From Sphingomonas montana (lineage in GTDB: Bacteria > Pseudomonadota > Alphaproteobacteria > Sphingomonadales > Sphingomonadaceae), in NCBI RefSeq assembly GCF_001956315.1, contig NZ_MOLY01000029.1, positions 1 to 64,000 on the forward strand: a DNA stretch of 64,000 bases, read 5' to 3'. The notes under the pieces are model-generated. The model ran no database searches, was not told where the DNA came from, and worked only from the letters and a program-made list of their open reading frames with translations. Position numbers and translations under genes: made by a program. Positions 8,685 to 18,103 of this stretch are shown here, in pieces (the stretch's first letter is position 1; the number at the start of each line of letters is the position of its first letter).

Positions 8685-10124
8685 CAAGGCCAGCAGACCG
8701 TCGATGTCGACATGGCGTTCGAGATGATCCGCGATCATGTCGAGCGCGGCATCGATCGAGGCGCGGTGATCCGGCCCGCTTCCCTCTACCCCGATGCGGC
8801 TGAGCCAGGCGCGCCGCTGTCGCGCATCGGCAAACAGTCCGTGGACGTAGCTGCCGCTGACGATCCCGTCGGGGCTGGTGGCACCGTCGATGCGCCCATC
8901 GTCGAAATGCGCGACCGGGCGATCGGCATCGGGGCCGGTCGTCACCCCCATGTGCATCTCATATCCGTCGAACGACGCCCCGATCGCCGTTCCCGCGACA
9001 TGGGTCAGTGTCTTGTCGCCGGTCAGCACGGTATCGACGTCGAGCAGGCCCAGCCCTGCCACGCTGCTTGCCGCCCCTTCGACGCCGTGGGGATCGGCGA
9101 TCGTGCGCCCGAGCATCTGGTACCCACCGCACAATCCCAGAACCGGACGGCCCCGCCGGCGGTGCGCCGCGATGTCGATATCCCAACCTTGTGCCCGCAG
9201 GAAGGCGAGGCCGGCGATCGTCGCCTTGGATCCCGGCAGCACGATCAGCGCCGCGTCCGCCGGGATGACCTCGCCCGGCCGGACCATCACCAGTTCCACA
9301 CCGGGTTCGAGCTTTAGCGGATCGAGATCGTCGAAGTTGGAGATGCGCGCGGTGACCGGGCAGGCGATGACCACGCGGCCATCCCCGCGCAGAACACGCC
9401 GTTCCAGCGCCACGGCGTCCTCGCTCGGCAGTCGCGCCGCCTCGGGCATCCACGGCACGACGCCGTAGCCGCGCCAGCCGCTGCGCGCCGCGATCGCCTG
9501 GTACCCGTCGGCGAACAGGGCCGGATCGCCGCGGAACTTGTTGACCAGGAAACCATGGATCATCGCAGCGTCGGCCGGGTCGATTACCGCGCGCGTGCCG
9601 ACCAGCGACGCGATCACGCCGCCGCGGTCGATGTCGCCGATCAGCACCACGGGAACGCCGGCCGCGCGTGCGAAGCCCATATTGGCGATGTCGGCGCTGC
9701 GCAGGTTGATCTCGGCCGGGCTGCCCGCTCCCTCGACCACGACGATGTCGGCGGCCCGCCGCAGCCGCCGATAGCTGCCCAGCACCTCGGTCAGCAGCCC
9801 GGCGCGCCCTTCGCGCCAATTGGCGGCGGCGAGCGTCCCGCGGACCTGACCCAGCACCACCAGCTGCGACGTGCGGTCGCCCTGCGGTTTCAGCAGCACC
9901 GGGTTCATGTCGACATGCGGTTCGACGCGTGCCGCCATCGCCTGCGTCGCCTGGGCGCGGCCGATCTCGCCACCCGCGGCAGTCACCGCGGCGTTGTTCG
10001 ACATGTTCTGCGGCTTGAAAGGCCGGACTGCCAGCCCGCGATTGGCGAAGGCGCGGCACAGCCCGGCGACCAGCACCGACTTGCCGACGTCGGAACCGGT
10101 GCCCTGCAGCATCAGCGCGCCCAT
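8661..10124 (-). CDS. cobQ: Cobyric acid synthase
   Basis: Glutamine-dependent amidation of the b, d, e and g side chains of adenosylcobyrinic acid diamide. The 487-residue product has an N-terminal synthetase domain (GTGSDVGKS at 8-16, [15 protein letters not shown]) and a C-terminal GATase domain with the nucleophile in [11 protein letters not shown] (about residue 333). ATG 10124 is chosen because homologues begin MxALMxQGTxSDVGKS; an upstream in-frame start at 10160 would push the gene deeper into cobD. It overlaps cobD by 13 nt upstream and cobS by 24 nt tail to tail. Confidence 0.93.
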   Translation of the reverse strand: MGALMLQGTGSDVGKSVLVAGLCRAFANRGLAVRPFKPQNMSNNAAVTAAGGEIGRAQATQAMAARVEPHVDMNPVLLKPQGDRTSQLVVLGQVRGTLAAANWREGRAGLLTEVLGSYRRLRRAADIVVVEGAGSPAEINLRSADIANMGFARAAGVPVVLIGDIDRGGVIASLVGTRAVIDPADAAMIHGFLVNKFRGDPALFADGYQAIAARSGWRGYGVVPWMPEAARLPSEDAVALERRVLRGDGRVVIACPVTARISNFDDLDPLKLEPGVELVMVRPGEVIPADAALIVLPGSKATIAGLAFLRAQGWDIDIAAHRRRGRPVLGLCGGYQMLGRTIADPHGVEGAASSVAGLGLLDVDTVLTGDKTLTHVAGTAIGASFDGYEMHMGVTTGPDADRPVAHFDDGRIDGATSPDGIVSGSYVHGLFADARQRRAWLSRIGVEGSGPDHRASIDAALDMIADHLERHVDIDGLLALSETAEGK

Positions 10125-11053
10125 GCGACGGCTCCCGCGATGAACCAGAGCGCCAGGCACGCGCGACGATAGAGCCGCAGCGCGTCACCGATATCGCCCA
10201 CGCCCGCGTCGGTGCGCCCGCCGCCGATCCAGGGCTTGTCGAGCATCACCGCGTCATAGGTGGCGGGACCGGCGAGTTGCAGGTCGAGGACGCCGGCCAT
10301 TGCCGCCTCGGGCCAGCCCGCGTTCGGCGACGCATGCTTGCCCGCGTCGCGCCACATCGTTCGCCAGCCGCCGCCGCCGCTCGCGCATAGCAGTACGCCC
10401 GACAGCCGCGCGGGGATCAGGTTGACCACATCGTCGGTCCGCGCCGCCGCCCAGCCGAACGCGCGCCAGCGTTCCTCGCGATGACCGATCAGGCTGTCGG
10501 CGGTATTGATCGCCTTATAGGCCCACAGGCCGGGCAAGCCCAGGACCAGCAACCAGAACAAGGGCGCGACCACCCCGTCGCAGAAGCTTTCGGCCAGGCT
10601 CTCGATCGCCGCGCGCGCGATGCCGGGGCGGTTGAGCGCGGTCACGTCGCGCCCGACGATCATCCCCACCGCGCGTCGTGCGTCCTCGATATCGCCGCTG
10701 AGAGCACGCGCGACCGGCGTCACATGATCGTGCAGGCTCCGCTGCGCCAGGCCGGGTGCCGCGAGCAGGGCGACGCCGATCCAGGCCTGGCGACCCAGCG
10801 AAGAGACGAGCGCCCACTGCGCCAGCCAGGCGGTGGCGACCGCCAGGCCAACGACGAGAAGGAGGGTCGCTGTCCCCAGCATGCGCCGGCCCGTAAACGA
10901 CCGCGCGGGCGCGTTCCACCGCCGCTCGCAGGCGTTGATGACTCGCGCGAACGCGCCGACGGGGTGTCCGACGCGCGCATAGACAGCCGCCGGCCAGCCG
11001 ATGGCCGCATCGATCGCCAGCGCCAGCAGCGCGACCGGCTCAGCCACGGTCAA
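10112..11053 (-). CDS. cobD: Adenosylcobinamide-phosphate synthase (CbiB/CobD)
   Basis: Inner-membrane enzyme that attaches the aminopropanol phosphate arm to adenosylcobyric acid. The 313 residues include several membrane segments, the early motif [20 protein letters not shown], and the family block [15 protein letters not shown]. Further motifs are [20 protein letters not shown] and [12 protein letters not shown]. Its start lies inside the end of cobC (14-nt overlap) and its end inside cobQ, so cobC-cobD-cobQ is one operon. The substrate aminopropanol arm is supplied by the product of the preceding gene. Confidence 0.93.
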   Translation of the reverse strand: MTVAEPVALLALAIDAAIGWPAAVYARVGHPVGAFARVINACERRWNAPARSFTGRRMLGTATLLLVVGLAVATAWLAQWALVSSLGRQAWIGVALLAAPGLAQRSLHDHVTPVARALSGDIEDARRAVGMIVGRDVTALNRPGIARAAIESLAESFCDGVVAPLFWLLVLGLPGLWAYKAINTADSLIGHREERWRAFGWAAARTDDVVNLIPARLSGVLLCASGGGGWRTMWRDAGKHASPNAGWPEAAMAGVLDLQLAGPATYDAVMLDKPWIGGGRTDAGVGDIGDALRLYRRACLALWFIAGAVAWAR

Positions 11054-12029
11054 GCGCGCGGGTCAGTCGGTCCAGCCCCGCCTCGTCGCCCGGCAGACCG
11101 AAGCGGAGCCAGCGCGGCGCATAGTCGAACGGTCGCGTCAGGATACCGCAGCGCGCCAGCCTTTCGAACAGCGCGGTGGCGTCGGTTTCCACCAGCCTGA
11201 ACAGTGGACAGCCACCGATCGGGTCAAGGCCTCGTGCGCGCAGGCGGTCGTCAAGCGCCGCGGACGCGGCGGCGATGCGTGTCCGTGCGGCTTCGATCCA
11301 GTCGGTGTCGCGATAGGCAGCGGTCCCGATCGCCAGCGCGGTGTTCGATACCGGCCAGCTTCCCAGTCGGTGTCGCACCGCCGCAATGATCGCGTCCGGC
11401 CCGCATGCGAAACCCAGCCGCACGCCGGCAAGGCCGAAGAACTTGCCGAACGATCGGAATACCAGCACGCGATCGTCTGGGCGCAGATGCGGCAGGACGC
11501 TGATCGCCGGATCCACGTCCGCGAACGCCTCGTCAACGACGAGCATGCCACCCCGCTCGCCCAGCCGCCTCGCCGCGCCAAGCAGTTGCTCCGGCGCGAT
11601 CATGCGACCGTCGGGATTGTTCGGGTTGGCGACCAGAACGGTGCCCCCGCGATCGAGCGCGGCGTCCAGTTCTTCCCATGCGATGCAGGCCGCGTCCGCG
11701 AACGTCTCGGCATAGGTGCGGTAGGCCGGGCCGACGTGGCGGACCGGGGTCGGCAGGTCGAGGTCGGCCAGCAGCCGCAAGCCGATCTCGGTCCCCGGAA
11801 GCGCCGCCACCGCGACGGTCGTCGCGCCAAAGCTCCGCGCCGCGACCGTTTCGAGCGTCGCCAGCATCCTGGCCGACGGCAAGGTGCGCAGATCAACCGA
11901 GGCGGCGTCGAGCCCATTCCATGCAAACGGACTGATTCCGGTCGACAAGTCCAGCCAGGGCCTTGGCGCATCGCGGTACAGCCTGGTGGCGGTGTCTACG
12001 CGTCCGCCATGATGGGTCAAAGCGGACAA
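11040..12029 (-). CDS. cobC: L-threonine-O-3-phosphate decarboxylase
   Basis: PLP-dependent class-I aminotransferase-fold enzyme (CobC of Pseudomonas denitrificans, CobD of Salmonella) giving aminopropanol phosphate. Seen are the N-terminal HHGGRVD and PWLDLSTGISPFAW motifs and NPNNPDGR. VVDEAFADVD and the PLP-lysine region RSFGKFFGLAGVRLGF follow (Lys at about 197). The frame stays open to 12272, but homologues start just before HHGG, so TTG 12029 or TTG 12020 is likely; no clear Shine-Dalgarno decides between them. About 80 bp separate it from the divergent cobU. Confidence 0.9.
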   Translation of the reverse strand: MSALTHHGGRVDTATRLYRDAPRPWLDLSTGISPFAWNGLDAASVDLRTLPSARMLATLETVAARSFGATTVAVAALPGTEIGLRLLADLDLPTPVRHVGPAYRTYAETFADAACIAWEELDAALDRGGTVLVANPNNPDGRMIAPEQLLGAARRLGERGGMLVVDEAFADVDPAISVLPHLRPDDRVLVFRSFGKFFGLAGVRLGFACGPDAIIAAVRHRLGSWPVSNTALAIGTAAYRDTDWIEAARTRIAAASAALDDRLRARGLDPIGGCPLFRLVETDATALFERLARCGILTRPFDYAPRWLRFGLPGDEAGLDRLTRALDRG

Positions 12030-12110
12030 CGGGAATGCTCGACTTGGGTCACGACCGCTGCCATCGAGTATCGGTATCGGGCTGGCAAGAGCCAAACGGG
12101 AGTAAGCGCG

Positions 12111-12650
12111 GTGGAGCCTTTTGGGAGAAGCCTGCTGGTGCTTGGCGGGGCGCGTTCCGGCAAGAGCCGATATGCGCAGGATGCCGCCGAGGCGAGCCTG
12201 GCGGAGCTGGTCTTCATCGCCACGGGGCAGGCGTTCGACGACGAGATGACGTCGCGCATAGCCCGTCATCAATCGGATCGCGACGCGCGGTGGCGGACGA
12301 TCGAAGAACCGATCGATCTGGCGGGCGCGATCGCCAGCGAAGATGCGGACGGAAAAACGCTGCTGATCGACTGTCTGACCTTATGGGCGTCCAATCTGCT
12401 CCTTACGGACGAGAACGCGGACGTCAGGATCAACGAGCTCGTCAGTTCGATCGGACAAGCCCGGAGCCGACTTATATTCGTGGCCAATGAGGTTGGTCTC
12501 GGGATAGTACCCGACAATGCATTGGCCCGGCGATTTCGTGATCTTGCCGGCACCATCAACCAGCGCATTGCCGCAGAATGCACGGGCGTAGTATTCGTGA
12601 TTTCCGGAATACCGATGTGGGTCAAGCGTCAAGCGGCTACGCCGAACTGA
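12111..12650 (+). CDS. cobU: Adenosylcobinamide kinase / guanylyltransferase
   Basis: CobU (CobP) phosphorylates adenosylcobinamide and transfers GMP to it. The 179-residue product has the P-loop GGARSGKS at about 12-19 and the guanylylated-histidine region RIARHQSDRDARW. It also has DCLTLWASNLL and the late motif ANEVGLGIVPDNALARRFRD. GTG 12111 is preferred: GGGAG lies 8 nt before it. It is read away from cobC, so the 80-bp gap between them must hold two promoters. Confidence 0.92.
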   Translation: MEPFGRSLLVLGGARSGKSRYAQDAAEASLAELVFIATGQAFDDEMTSRIARHQSDRDARWRTIEEPIDLAGAIASEDADGKTLLIDCLTLWASNLLLTDENADVRINELVSSIGQARSRLIFVANEVGLGIVPDNALARRFRDLAGTINQRIAAECTGVVFVISGIPMWVKRQAATPN

Positions 12651-12953
12651 TCAGCACCATAAGGCACGTAGAACGCCAGTTTCGAGCGCGCGCCGTTCGC
12701 AGAATGCGGGGCCGTTTCCTGTCCGGCCGCTTTGGTGGCGGTCCTGACCGGCGGCAGGGAAGGCGCGCACTGGCGCTCCATCCGGCTCGGCGCCGTCGGC
12801 GAGGGTTTGACGTCGCATGGTCGCTCTACCGGGAGAGGGGCGCTTGCCCACCCGACAATTTTACTTATGATATCCTTGTTTACGGGCGCAAACCATGCGC
12901 GGTGTACGGACAATTGCGGTGCCGCGACACGGCACCGCCCGGAGAGGAATATT
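12651..12953 (+). promoter_or_regulatory. Intergenic region with a sigma-70-like promoter
   Basis: About 300 bp without a convincing gene. The first 200 bp are GC-rich and featureless to me. An AT-rich pocket follows, with TTGCCC at 12844-12849, a 16-bp spacer and TATGAT at 12866-12871. This would start a transcript about 75 nt before the next gene, whose Shine-Dalgarno GGAGAGGA is at 12941-12948. Confidence 0.4.
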
Positions 12954-14567
12954 ATGCGTATCGCCATTGCCGCCCTGGCCCTGCTCGCGTCCGCTCCTGC
13001 GGTCGCGCAAACGACCCCGATCCCGCGGATCGAAAGCCGTGACGGACGCCATGCGCTGATCGTCGATGGCGCGCCGTTCCTGATGTTGGCGGCGCAGGCG
13101 AACAATTCGAGCAACTACGTATCGCAGCTGCCCATGGTGTGGCCGATGCTCGACCGGTTGCATGCGAACACGCTGGAGATGCCCGTCGCGTGGCAGCAGA
13201 TCGAACCTGTCGAGGGCAAGTTCGATTTCACCTTCGTCCAGGCGCTGCTCGACCAGGCGCGGGCGCACGACAAGCGCGTCGTTCTGCTGTGGTTCGGGAC
13301 CTGGAAGAACACGTCGTTCGCCTACACGCCCGACTGGGTGAAGCTCGACAATAGCCGCTTCCCGCGGATGAAGACGCGCGACGGCAAGGACCATGGTGTC
13401 CTCTCGGCGATGTTCCCTGCGACACGCGATGCGGACAGGAAGGCGTTCGTCGCGCTGATGCAATATCTCAAGGCGCACGATCCGCAGAATACGGTCATCA
13501 TGGTCCAGCCAGAGAACGAGACGGGAAGTTACAGCAACCCGCGCGACTATGGCGCGAAGGCGAACGCACTGTTCGCGCAGGCCGTGCCCGCTCCGCTGGT
13601 CAAGGCGCTCGGCAAGGCGCCGGGGACGTGGAGTGCGGTGTTCGGCGCGCAGGCGGATAGGGCGTTCAACACCTGGCACGTCGCCCGCTTCGTCGATGCG
13701 ATCGCGGCGGCGGGCAAGGCGGTCAAGCCGCTGCCGATGTACGTGAATGCGTCGCTTGCAGGGCCATCGAACGTGCCGGACCCCAACGGCGTGGCAAGCG
13801 GCGGGCCGCAACAGGACGTGCTCGACATCTGGAAGGCGGCAGCGCCGTCGATCGACGCCGCGGCGCCCGATATCTACGACCGCAAGGCGAGCAACGTTGT
13901 TGCGTATCTGAGCGCCTATGCGCGGCGCGACAATGCGTTGCTGGTGCCCGAGATCGGCAATGCGACCGACTTCGCGCGCTTCTTCTGGCCGGCGCTGGGG
14001 CGCGGTGCGATCGGCTATGCGCCGTTCGGCATGGATGACACGGGCTATTCCAACTACCCGCTCGGCGCCAAGGTGCTCGACGAAGAGACAGTCGGAGCGA
14101 TCGCCCGGAAATACGCGCTGTTCGCACCGATCGCGCGCGAATGGGCGAAGGTTGCGCTCGCGCATCCGACCTGGGGTGTCGCGAAGGGCGACGACGGTGC
14201 GGCGCAGTCGACGGTAATGGGCGACTGGTCGATCACCGCCAGCTTTGGCCAGTGGCAGTTCGGGCAGAAGGACTGGACCTGGATCAAGGCCGACAAGCCG
14301 GGCTGGGCGGACCAGCCGGTCGGCGGTGCGGTGGTGGCACAGCTGTCGCCGACCGAGTTCCTGGTGGCAGGCGATTATGTCCGGCTGAATTTCGGCGCGA
14401 AGGCGGGTGGCCCGGCCAAGGGTATGATGGTGCGGGTCGAGGAGGGGACGCTGACGGACGGCCGCTGGACGACAACGAGCGTCTGGAACGGCGACCAGAC
14501 CGATTATGGACTCAATATCATCGACCGGCCGGTGCTGCTGAAGGTGACGATGGGGGTATATAAATAG
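12954..14567 (+). CDS. Secreted beta-galactosidase-like glycoside hydrolase (GH35-type, DUF5597)
   Basis: A 537-residue exported glycosidase with a clean signal peptide (MRIAIAALALLASAPAVAQ). The N-terminal TIM barrel has MLAAQANNSSNY and the acid/base site in VQPENETGSY (about 186). The probable nucleophile lies in LVPEIGNATDF (about 332). A C-terminal beta domain matches the DUF5597 region attached to GH35-like enzymes. It would cleave terminal beta-galactosyl units in the periplasm or outside. Although transcribed alone, it lies beside an alpha-L-fucosidase and an SGNH esterase, so a fucosylated galactan or xyloglucan is the likely target. Confidence 0.82.
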   Translation: MRIAIAALALLASAPAVAQTTPIPRIESRDGRHALIVDGAPFLMLAAQANNSSNYVSQLPMVWPMLDRLHANTLEMPVAWQQIEPVEGKFDFTFVQALLDQARAHDKRVVLLWFGTWKNTSFAYTPDWVKLDNSRFPRMKTRDGKDHGVLSAMFPATRDADRKAFVALMQYLKAHDPQNTVIMVQPENETGSYSNPRDYGAKANALFAQAVPAPLVKALGKAPGTWSAVFGAQADRAFNTWHVARFVDAIAAAGKAVKPLPMYVNASLAGPSNVPDPNGVASGGPQQDVLDIWKAAAPSIDAAAPDIYDRKASNVVAYLSAYARRDNALLVPEIGNATDFARFFWPALGRGAIGYAPFGMDDTGYSNYPLGAKVLDEETVGAIARKYALFAPIAREWAKVALAHPTWGVAKGDDGAAQSTVMGDWSITASFGQWQFGQKDWTWIKADKPGWADQPVGGAVVAQLSPTEFLVAGDYVRLNFGAKAGGPAKGMMVRVEEGTLTDGRWTTTSVWNGDQTDYGLNIIDRPVLLKVTMGVYK

Positions 14568-14591
14568 GCGTCCCGCTTCCGTCATGCCGGC

Positions 14592-14655
14592 CCCGGTTCG
14601 GCATTCACCCGTCCCGGAGCGCTGGCGCTCTTGGAACGGCGAATGCTGAACCGGG
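14592..14655. repeat. Large inverted repeat between convergent genes
   Basis: Two 15-nt arms, CCCGGTTCGGCATTC at 14592-14606 and GAATGCTGAACCGGG at 14641-14655, pair with one mismatch. The 34-nt interval holds a smaller hairpin around AGCGCTGGCGCT. It sits exactly between two convergent glycosidase genes and could end both transcripts. The composition also resembles the dispersed intergenic palindromes of sphingomonads, so it may be one copy of a genome-wide repeat family; no second copy was noticed in this window. Confidence 0.65.
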
Positions 14656-14673
14656 TTCAGGCTGGCGCGATAG

Positions 14674-16296
14674 TCAGACCAGCCCGCGGCCCTCGATCCG
14701 CACCGCGGGGACGAACCCCGTATCGCGCGGAAGGTCGAGATGCAGGCCGCTCGCATCGCGGCGGTGCTTCACCGTGCCGCCGCCGAGCAGCGTCACGCGT
14801 TCGATCTCGCCGCGGGCGCGACCGGTCGCGAGCGACCCGATCGTCGCGGGGCCGCGCGGCGGGGCGAGGAACAGCGCGTAGAGCGCCCCCTTGTTGGTGG
14901 TGAAGCGGATGTCCTGCGCGGTGAAGGGTTTCGCCGTGCTCTCGTTCTGCATGCCGACCGCCAGTTTGGTCGGCCCTTCGCCGTAGATCCGCCATGGGCG
15001 CGAGCCGAAGATGGCCTCACCGTTCGTCGCGACCCAGGCGGCCATGCCGTCGAGGATCTTCTCTTCCTCCTTATCGATCGAGCCGTCGCCCGGTTGCGGG
15101 ACGGAAAGCAGCAGGTTGCCGTTCTTGGACACTACGTCGGCAAGGCGCTGCATCACCTCCTCTGCCGTCTTGTAGTTGCGCTCGTTGAGGCGGGCGACGT
15201 TGTAGAACCAGTCGCCCAGGCAGGTGTCGGTCTGCCACGGCTCTTCCCAGAGATGATCGGTGAAGCCTTTCTCGACGTCCTGGACGATGCCGAACCGCTC
15301 GTGCGGCTTCAGCTGCTTGCCGGTCAGGACAACATCGATCTTGCCGTGCCACTGGATCGAGCGGTTGTAATAGTCGGCCGCCGCCTCGAGTCCGACGGGG
15401 CCGAACGGCAGACCGTAATCGTCAAAATAGACGAGGTCGGGCTTGTACTTCGCGATCAGATCCGTCTGGCGAAGCAGCCAGCGGGTGACATAGGCGGGGT
15501 CATCCTTCGGGCCGGTTTCGACCCATTGGCCGTTGTTCTTGTCGTGCCAGGCGTTCATCGCCTCGATCGTGTCGATACCGTCGGGCAGCACGGCATGGCC
15601 ACCGGTGTAGAGTTCCTGCGGGTCGAGGCCCTCCCACCACTGGCCCTTGCCGTCGGCCTTGCGGAGACGGTGCGCGTCGTAGCGGACGCCCTTGCGCGGC
15701 CCGACCGGATCGTAGCCATAGGCCGGCTGATACCAGTGCCAGGCGTGCGCCGCGTGGTTGGACACCCCGAATTTCAGGCCGGCGGCGCGCGCGATCTTCT
15801 CCCATTCGCCGACGATGTCGCGCTTGGGGCCGACGCGCAGCGAGTTCCAGGCGTGGTAGCGGCTGTCATAGCAGTCGAGATTGTCATGGTGGTTGGCAAG
15901 CGCGACGAAATATTTGGCGCCGGCCTTCACATAGCGGTCCATCAGCGCCTGCGGGTCCCAACGCTCGGCCTTCCAGGCGTGCTGCAGGTCCTTCATGCCC
16001 GCGACCGACGGATGGCCGTAGGTCTTCAGGTGATGCTCATACATCGGGTGCCCCTGCATATACATGAAGCGGCCATACCAGTCGCCTTGCTCGGGCACCG
16101 CCTGCGGGCCCCAATGCGACCACAGCCCGAGCTTCGCGTCGCGGAACCAGTCCGGATAGCGGTAATTGTCGATGAGCGACGGCCAGCTGGCCTGCACGGG
16201 ACCCTTTGTGCGACCCATGGGGCTGGCCGCATGGGCGGCGGTGGCAAGGCTCAGGGCGGCGGTGCCGGCAAGGAAGCCGCGGCGGTCGTAGGTCAT
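14674..16296 (-). CDS. Alpha-L-fucosidase, GH29
   Basis: A 540-residue exported fucosidase. The N-terminus MTYDRRGFLAGTAALSLATA is a Tat-type signal. GH29 landmarks include YPDWFRDAKLGLWSHWGP, YFVALANHHDNLDCYDS, FGVSNHAAHAWHWY and the nucleophile region PDLVYFDDYGLPFG (about 287-300). A C-terminal beta domain ends the protein. The frame extends upstream, but the twin-arginine signal fixes ATG 16296, whose ATGA overlaps the stop of the SGNH gene. It releases L-fucose for the catabolic operon on the opposite strand. Confidence 0.93.
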   Translation of the reverse strand: MTYDRRGFLAGTAALSLATAAHAASPMGRTKGPVQASWPSLIDNYRYPDWFRDAKLGLWSHWGPQAVPEQGDWYGRFMYMQGHPMYEHHLKTYGHPSVAGMKDLQHAWKAERWDPQALMDRYVKAGAKYFVALANHHDNLDCYDSRYHAWNSLRVGPKRDIVGEWEKIARAAGLKFGVSNHAAHAWHWYQPAYGYDPVGPRKGVRYDAHRLRKADGKGQWWEGLDPQELYTGGHAVLPDGIDTIEAMNAWHDKNNGQWVETGPKDDPAYVTRWLLRQTDLIAKYKPDLVYFDDYGLPFGPVGLEAAADYYNRSIQWHGKIDVVLTGKQLKPHERFGIVQDVEKGFTDHLWEEPWQTDTCLGDWFYNVARLNERNYKTAEEVMQRLADVVSKNGNLLLSVPQPGDGSIDKEEEKILDGMAAWVATNGEAIFGSRPWRIYGEGPTKLAVGMQNESTAKPFTAQDIRFTTNKGALYALFLAPPRGPATIGSLATGRARGEIERVTLLGGGTVKHRRDASGLHLDLPRDTGFVPAVRIEGRGLV

Positions 16297-17075
16297 TTTT
16301 TCGATCCCAGCGTTTTCGCGATCGCAGCGAGCGCGAGGGGTTTCATGATGGCGTAGCCGGCGGGTGTCGGATGCACGCCGTCGCTCGACAGGCCGGGCTT
16401 CATACCGCCTTCGGGCGTGGTCAGCGCGGCGTGATAGTCGACATAGGTGTAGCCATGCGCCTTGGCATAGCCGCGCAACCAGGTGTTGAGTGCGGCGATC
16501 TGCGGCACGGGACGCTTCGACGGGCTCCACGGGAAGGCGGCGGCGGGCGGGACCGAGGCGAGGATCACCTTGATGCCGTGCGCGTGGGCGAGATCGGCCA
16601 TGCTGGCGATGTTGCCCTGCACGGTCGTCATCGTCGCGGCGCCGGTGTTTCCAGCGATGTCGTTGGTGCCAGCCATGATGTGCACCGCCTGGGGGTGCAG
16701 CAAGATAACGTCGTTGCGGAACCGGATCAGCATCTGCGGCGTGGTCTGGCCGCTAATGCCGCGGTCGACGATCCCGTTCGTGAACAGCGACGCGTCGGCG
16801 CCGATCCAGTTGTCGGTGATCGAATCACCCATGAACACCACGCGCACCGGCGTCCGGATCGCGGCGTTCTGCGCGGCGTAGCGGCCGAGCTGGCCGTGAT
16901 CGCGCGTCAGCATGTGCAGGTTGAACATCCGATAGTCGCCGGTCGGCTTGGGGTGCGTCGGGCATGGGTCGGCGACGATGCCGACCGGGTCGTCGGCGTA
17001 GGGATCGCCGGGAACGACCGTCTGCGCGGCGGCAGGCGCCGACAGCAGCATGGCGGCAACGATCAGCAGGCGCAT
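16293..17075 (-). CDS. Exported SGNH/GDSL hydrolase
   Basis: A 260-residue esterase-fold protein with signal peptide MRLLIVAAMLLSAPAAAQ. The four SGNH blocks are present: GDSITDNW (about 80), the Gly block RGISGQTT, GTNDIAGN (about 135) and DGVHPTPAG (about 231). It probably removes acetyl or other esters that block the fucosidase; the exact ester is unknown. ATG 17075 is supported by AAGGAA 7 nt upstream. It lies in an operon after the IclR regulator and overlaps the fucosidase gene by 4 nt. Confidence 0.88.
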   Translation of the reverse strand: MRLLIVAAMLLSAPAAAQTVVPGDPYADDPVGIVADPCPTHPKPTGDYRMFNLHMLTRDHGQLGRYAAQNAAIRTPVRVVFMGDSITDNWIGADASLFTNGIVDRGISGQTTPQMLIRFRNDVILLHPQAVHIMAGTNDIAGNTGAATMTTVQGNIASMADLAHAHGIKVILASVPPAAAFPWSPSKRPVPQIAALNTWLRGYAKAHGYTYVDYHAALTTPEGGMKPGLSSDGVHPTPAGYAIMKPLALAAIAKTLGSKK

Positions 17076-17137
17076 ATCAATTCCTTGCAGGCGCGGTGGC
17101 GATCGCCTGGGCCATGCCACCGCCGACCGAACGGTGG

Positions 17138-17932
17138 TCATGCTTCGGTTCCGTGCTGACGTTCGGTGCCCGCCCCGTCGCGCACCACGGGAGCAAGCTG
17201 TTCGGCGATGCGGGCGGCAGCGTTGCGCAGGACCTCCTGTGACGCGATCAGCGTCATCCGGCTGACCGGACCGTCGACGAACGGCACCGTCAGCGCCGCA
17301 CGCGCGACGCCCGACGCCAGGATCGGCACCGACATATCCGTGATTGCGGTCAGCACCGGGCTTGGCGTCGTCCCGCCCTTGTCTGCCACAAGCCCGTCGA
17401 GTTGCGCGATCAGCGCTGCCTCGTCGATCTCCGCACCCGTCTGTCGCACCTCTTCGATCATGGCGTGACGCGTCTCCGTCGACTGGAAGGCGAGGAGCAC
17501 ACGCCCAGATGCGGACCGGTGGAGCGGGCGGCGATAGCCGACCCGGACGGCGAAACCCGACAGACCGGGTGCCTCGACCCCGGCAATCACGACCATTTCG
17601 GCACCCGACGCGACCGCCATATGGCAGCTCTGCCCGGTCGTCCGCGCGACGTCGTGCATGACGGGCAGCGCAGTCGAGACGAGGTCGCGGACCTGCGGCT
17701 GGCCCATGCCGAGCGCGAACAGGCGGTTGGTCAGGCGATAGCCGTCCTCGCCCCGCGCGATGTAGCGAAGTTCTTCAAGCACCTGGAGCATGCGGAATAT
17801 TTCGCTGACCGAGCGACCAAGCGCGGTCGAGATATCGGACATGTTGAGCGGGCCGGCCGCAGACGCGAGCAGCTCGAGGATTTCGAGCCCCTTTTTCAGC
17901 GCCGGCGCCTGATAGCGCGATCTGTCTGCCAT
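17138..17932 (-). CDS. IclR-family transcriptional regulator of the fucose locus
   Basis: A 264-residue regulator with an N-terminal winged HTH (KKGLEILELLA, DISTALGRSVSEIFRMLQVL) and a C-terminal IclR ligand-binding domain (VGYRRPLHRSASGRVLLA). GGAGG lies 6 nt before ATG 17932. It is divergent from the TonB-receptor/fucose operon and heads the SGNH-fucosidase transcript, so it probably controls both and itself. The inducer may be L-fucose or a pathway intermediate; this is inferred. An IclR regulator also heads the Campylobacter jejuni fucose locus as I recall it. Confidence 0.88.
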   Translation of the reverse strand: MADRSRYQAPALKKGLEILELLASAAGPLNMSDISTALGRSVSEIFRMLQVLEELRYIARGEDGYRLTNRLFALGMGQPQVRDLVSTALPVMHDVARTTGQSCHMAVASGAEMVVIAGVEAPGLSGFAVRVGYRRPLHRSASGRVLLAFQSTETRHAMIEEVRQTGAEIDEAALIAQLDGLVADKGGTTPSPVLTAITDMSVPILASGVARAALTVPFVDGPVSRMTLIASQEVLRNAAARIAEQLAPVVRDGAGTERQHGTEA

Positions 17933-18001
17933 TTGCCCTCCTCACCGTCCGTACCACGGCTTCTACGAGCCCGCTGACCTACCGCAAGATGCCAGCAAAA
18001 G

Positions 18002-18013
18002 TTCACACGTGAA
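18002..18013. promoter_or_regulatory. Candidate IclR operator
   Basis: The 171-bp divergent gap between the IclR gene and the TonB receptor contains TTCAC-AC-GTGAA at 18002-18013. Both 5-nt arms are perfect and the spacing is short. An AT-rich stretch with two TTTCAT repeats follows at about 18020-18032. The placement, about 90 nt before the receptor start, suits an operator controlling both directions. Confidence 0.4.
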
Positions 18014-18103
18014 AGTGTTTTTCATATTTCATAATTTGGTCCATAGGCCTAGGGATATGGCAAGCGCTCCGGCAGGGGCCGCCAGTCTGGAGAGGATTAC
18101 GTC

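Noticed and set aside
11001-12110. Long upstream extension of the cobU frame
   Set aside because: It runs antisense through cobC; a GTG with good SD at 12111 and the family N-terminus mark the real start.
12861-14756. 631-codon minus-strand frame opposite the GH35-like gene
   Set aside because: It is antisense to a gene with signal peptide, Shine-Dalgarno and catalytic motifs; its protein is Arg/His-rich and lacks any domain pattern, typical of a GC-rich shadow frame.
14740-16356. 538-codon plus-strand frame opposite the fucosidase
   Set aside because: The mirror of a well-supported GH29 gene; composition (runs of Arg, Val, Gly) and lack of motifs mark it as a shadow.
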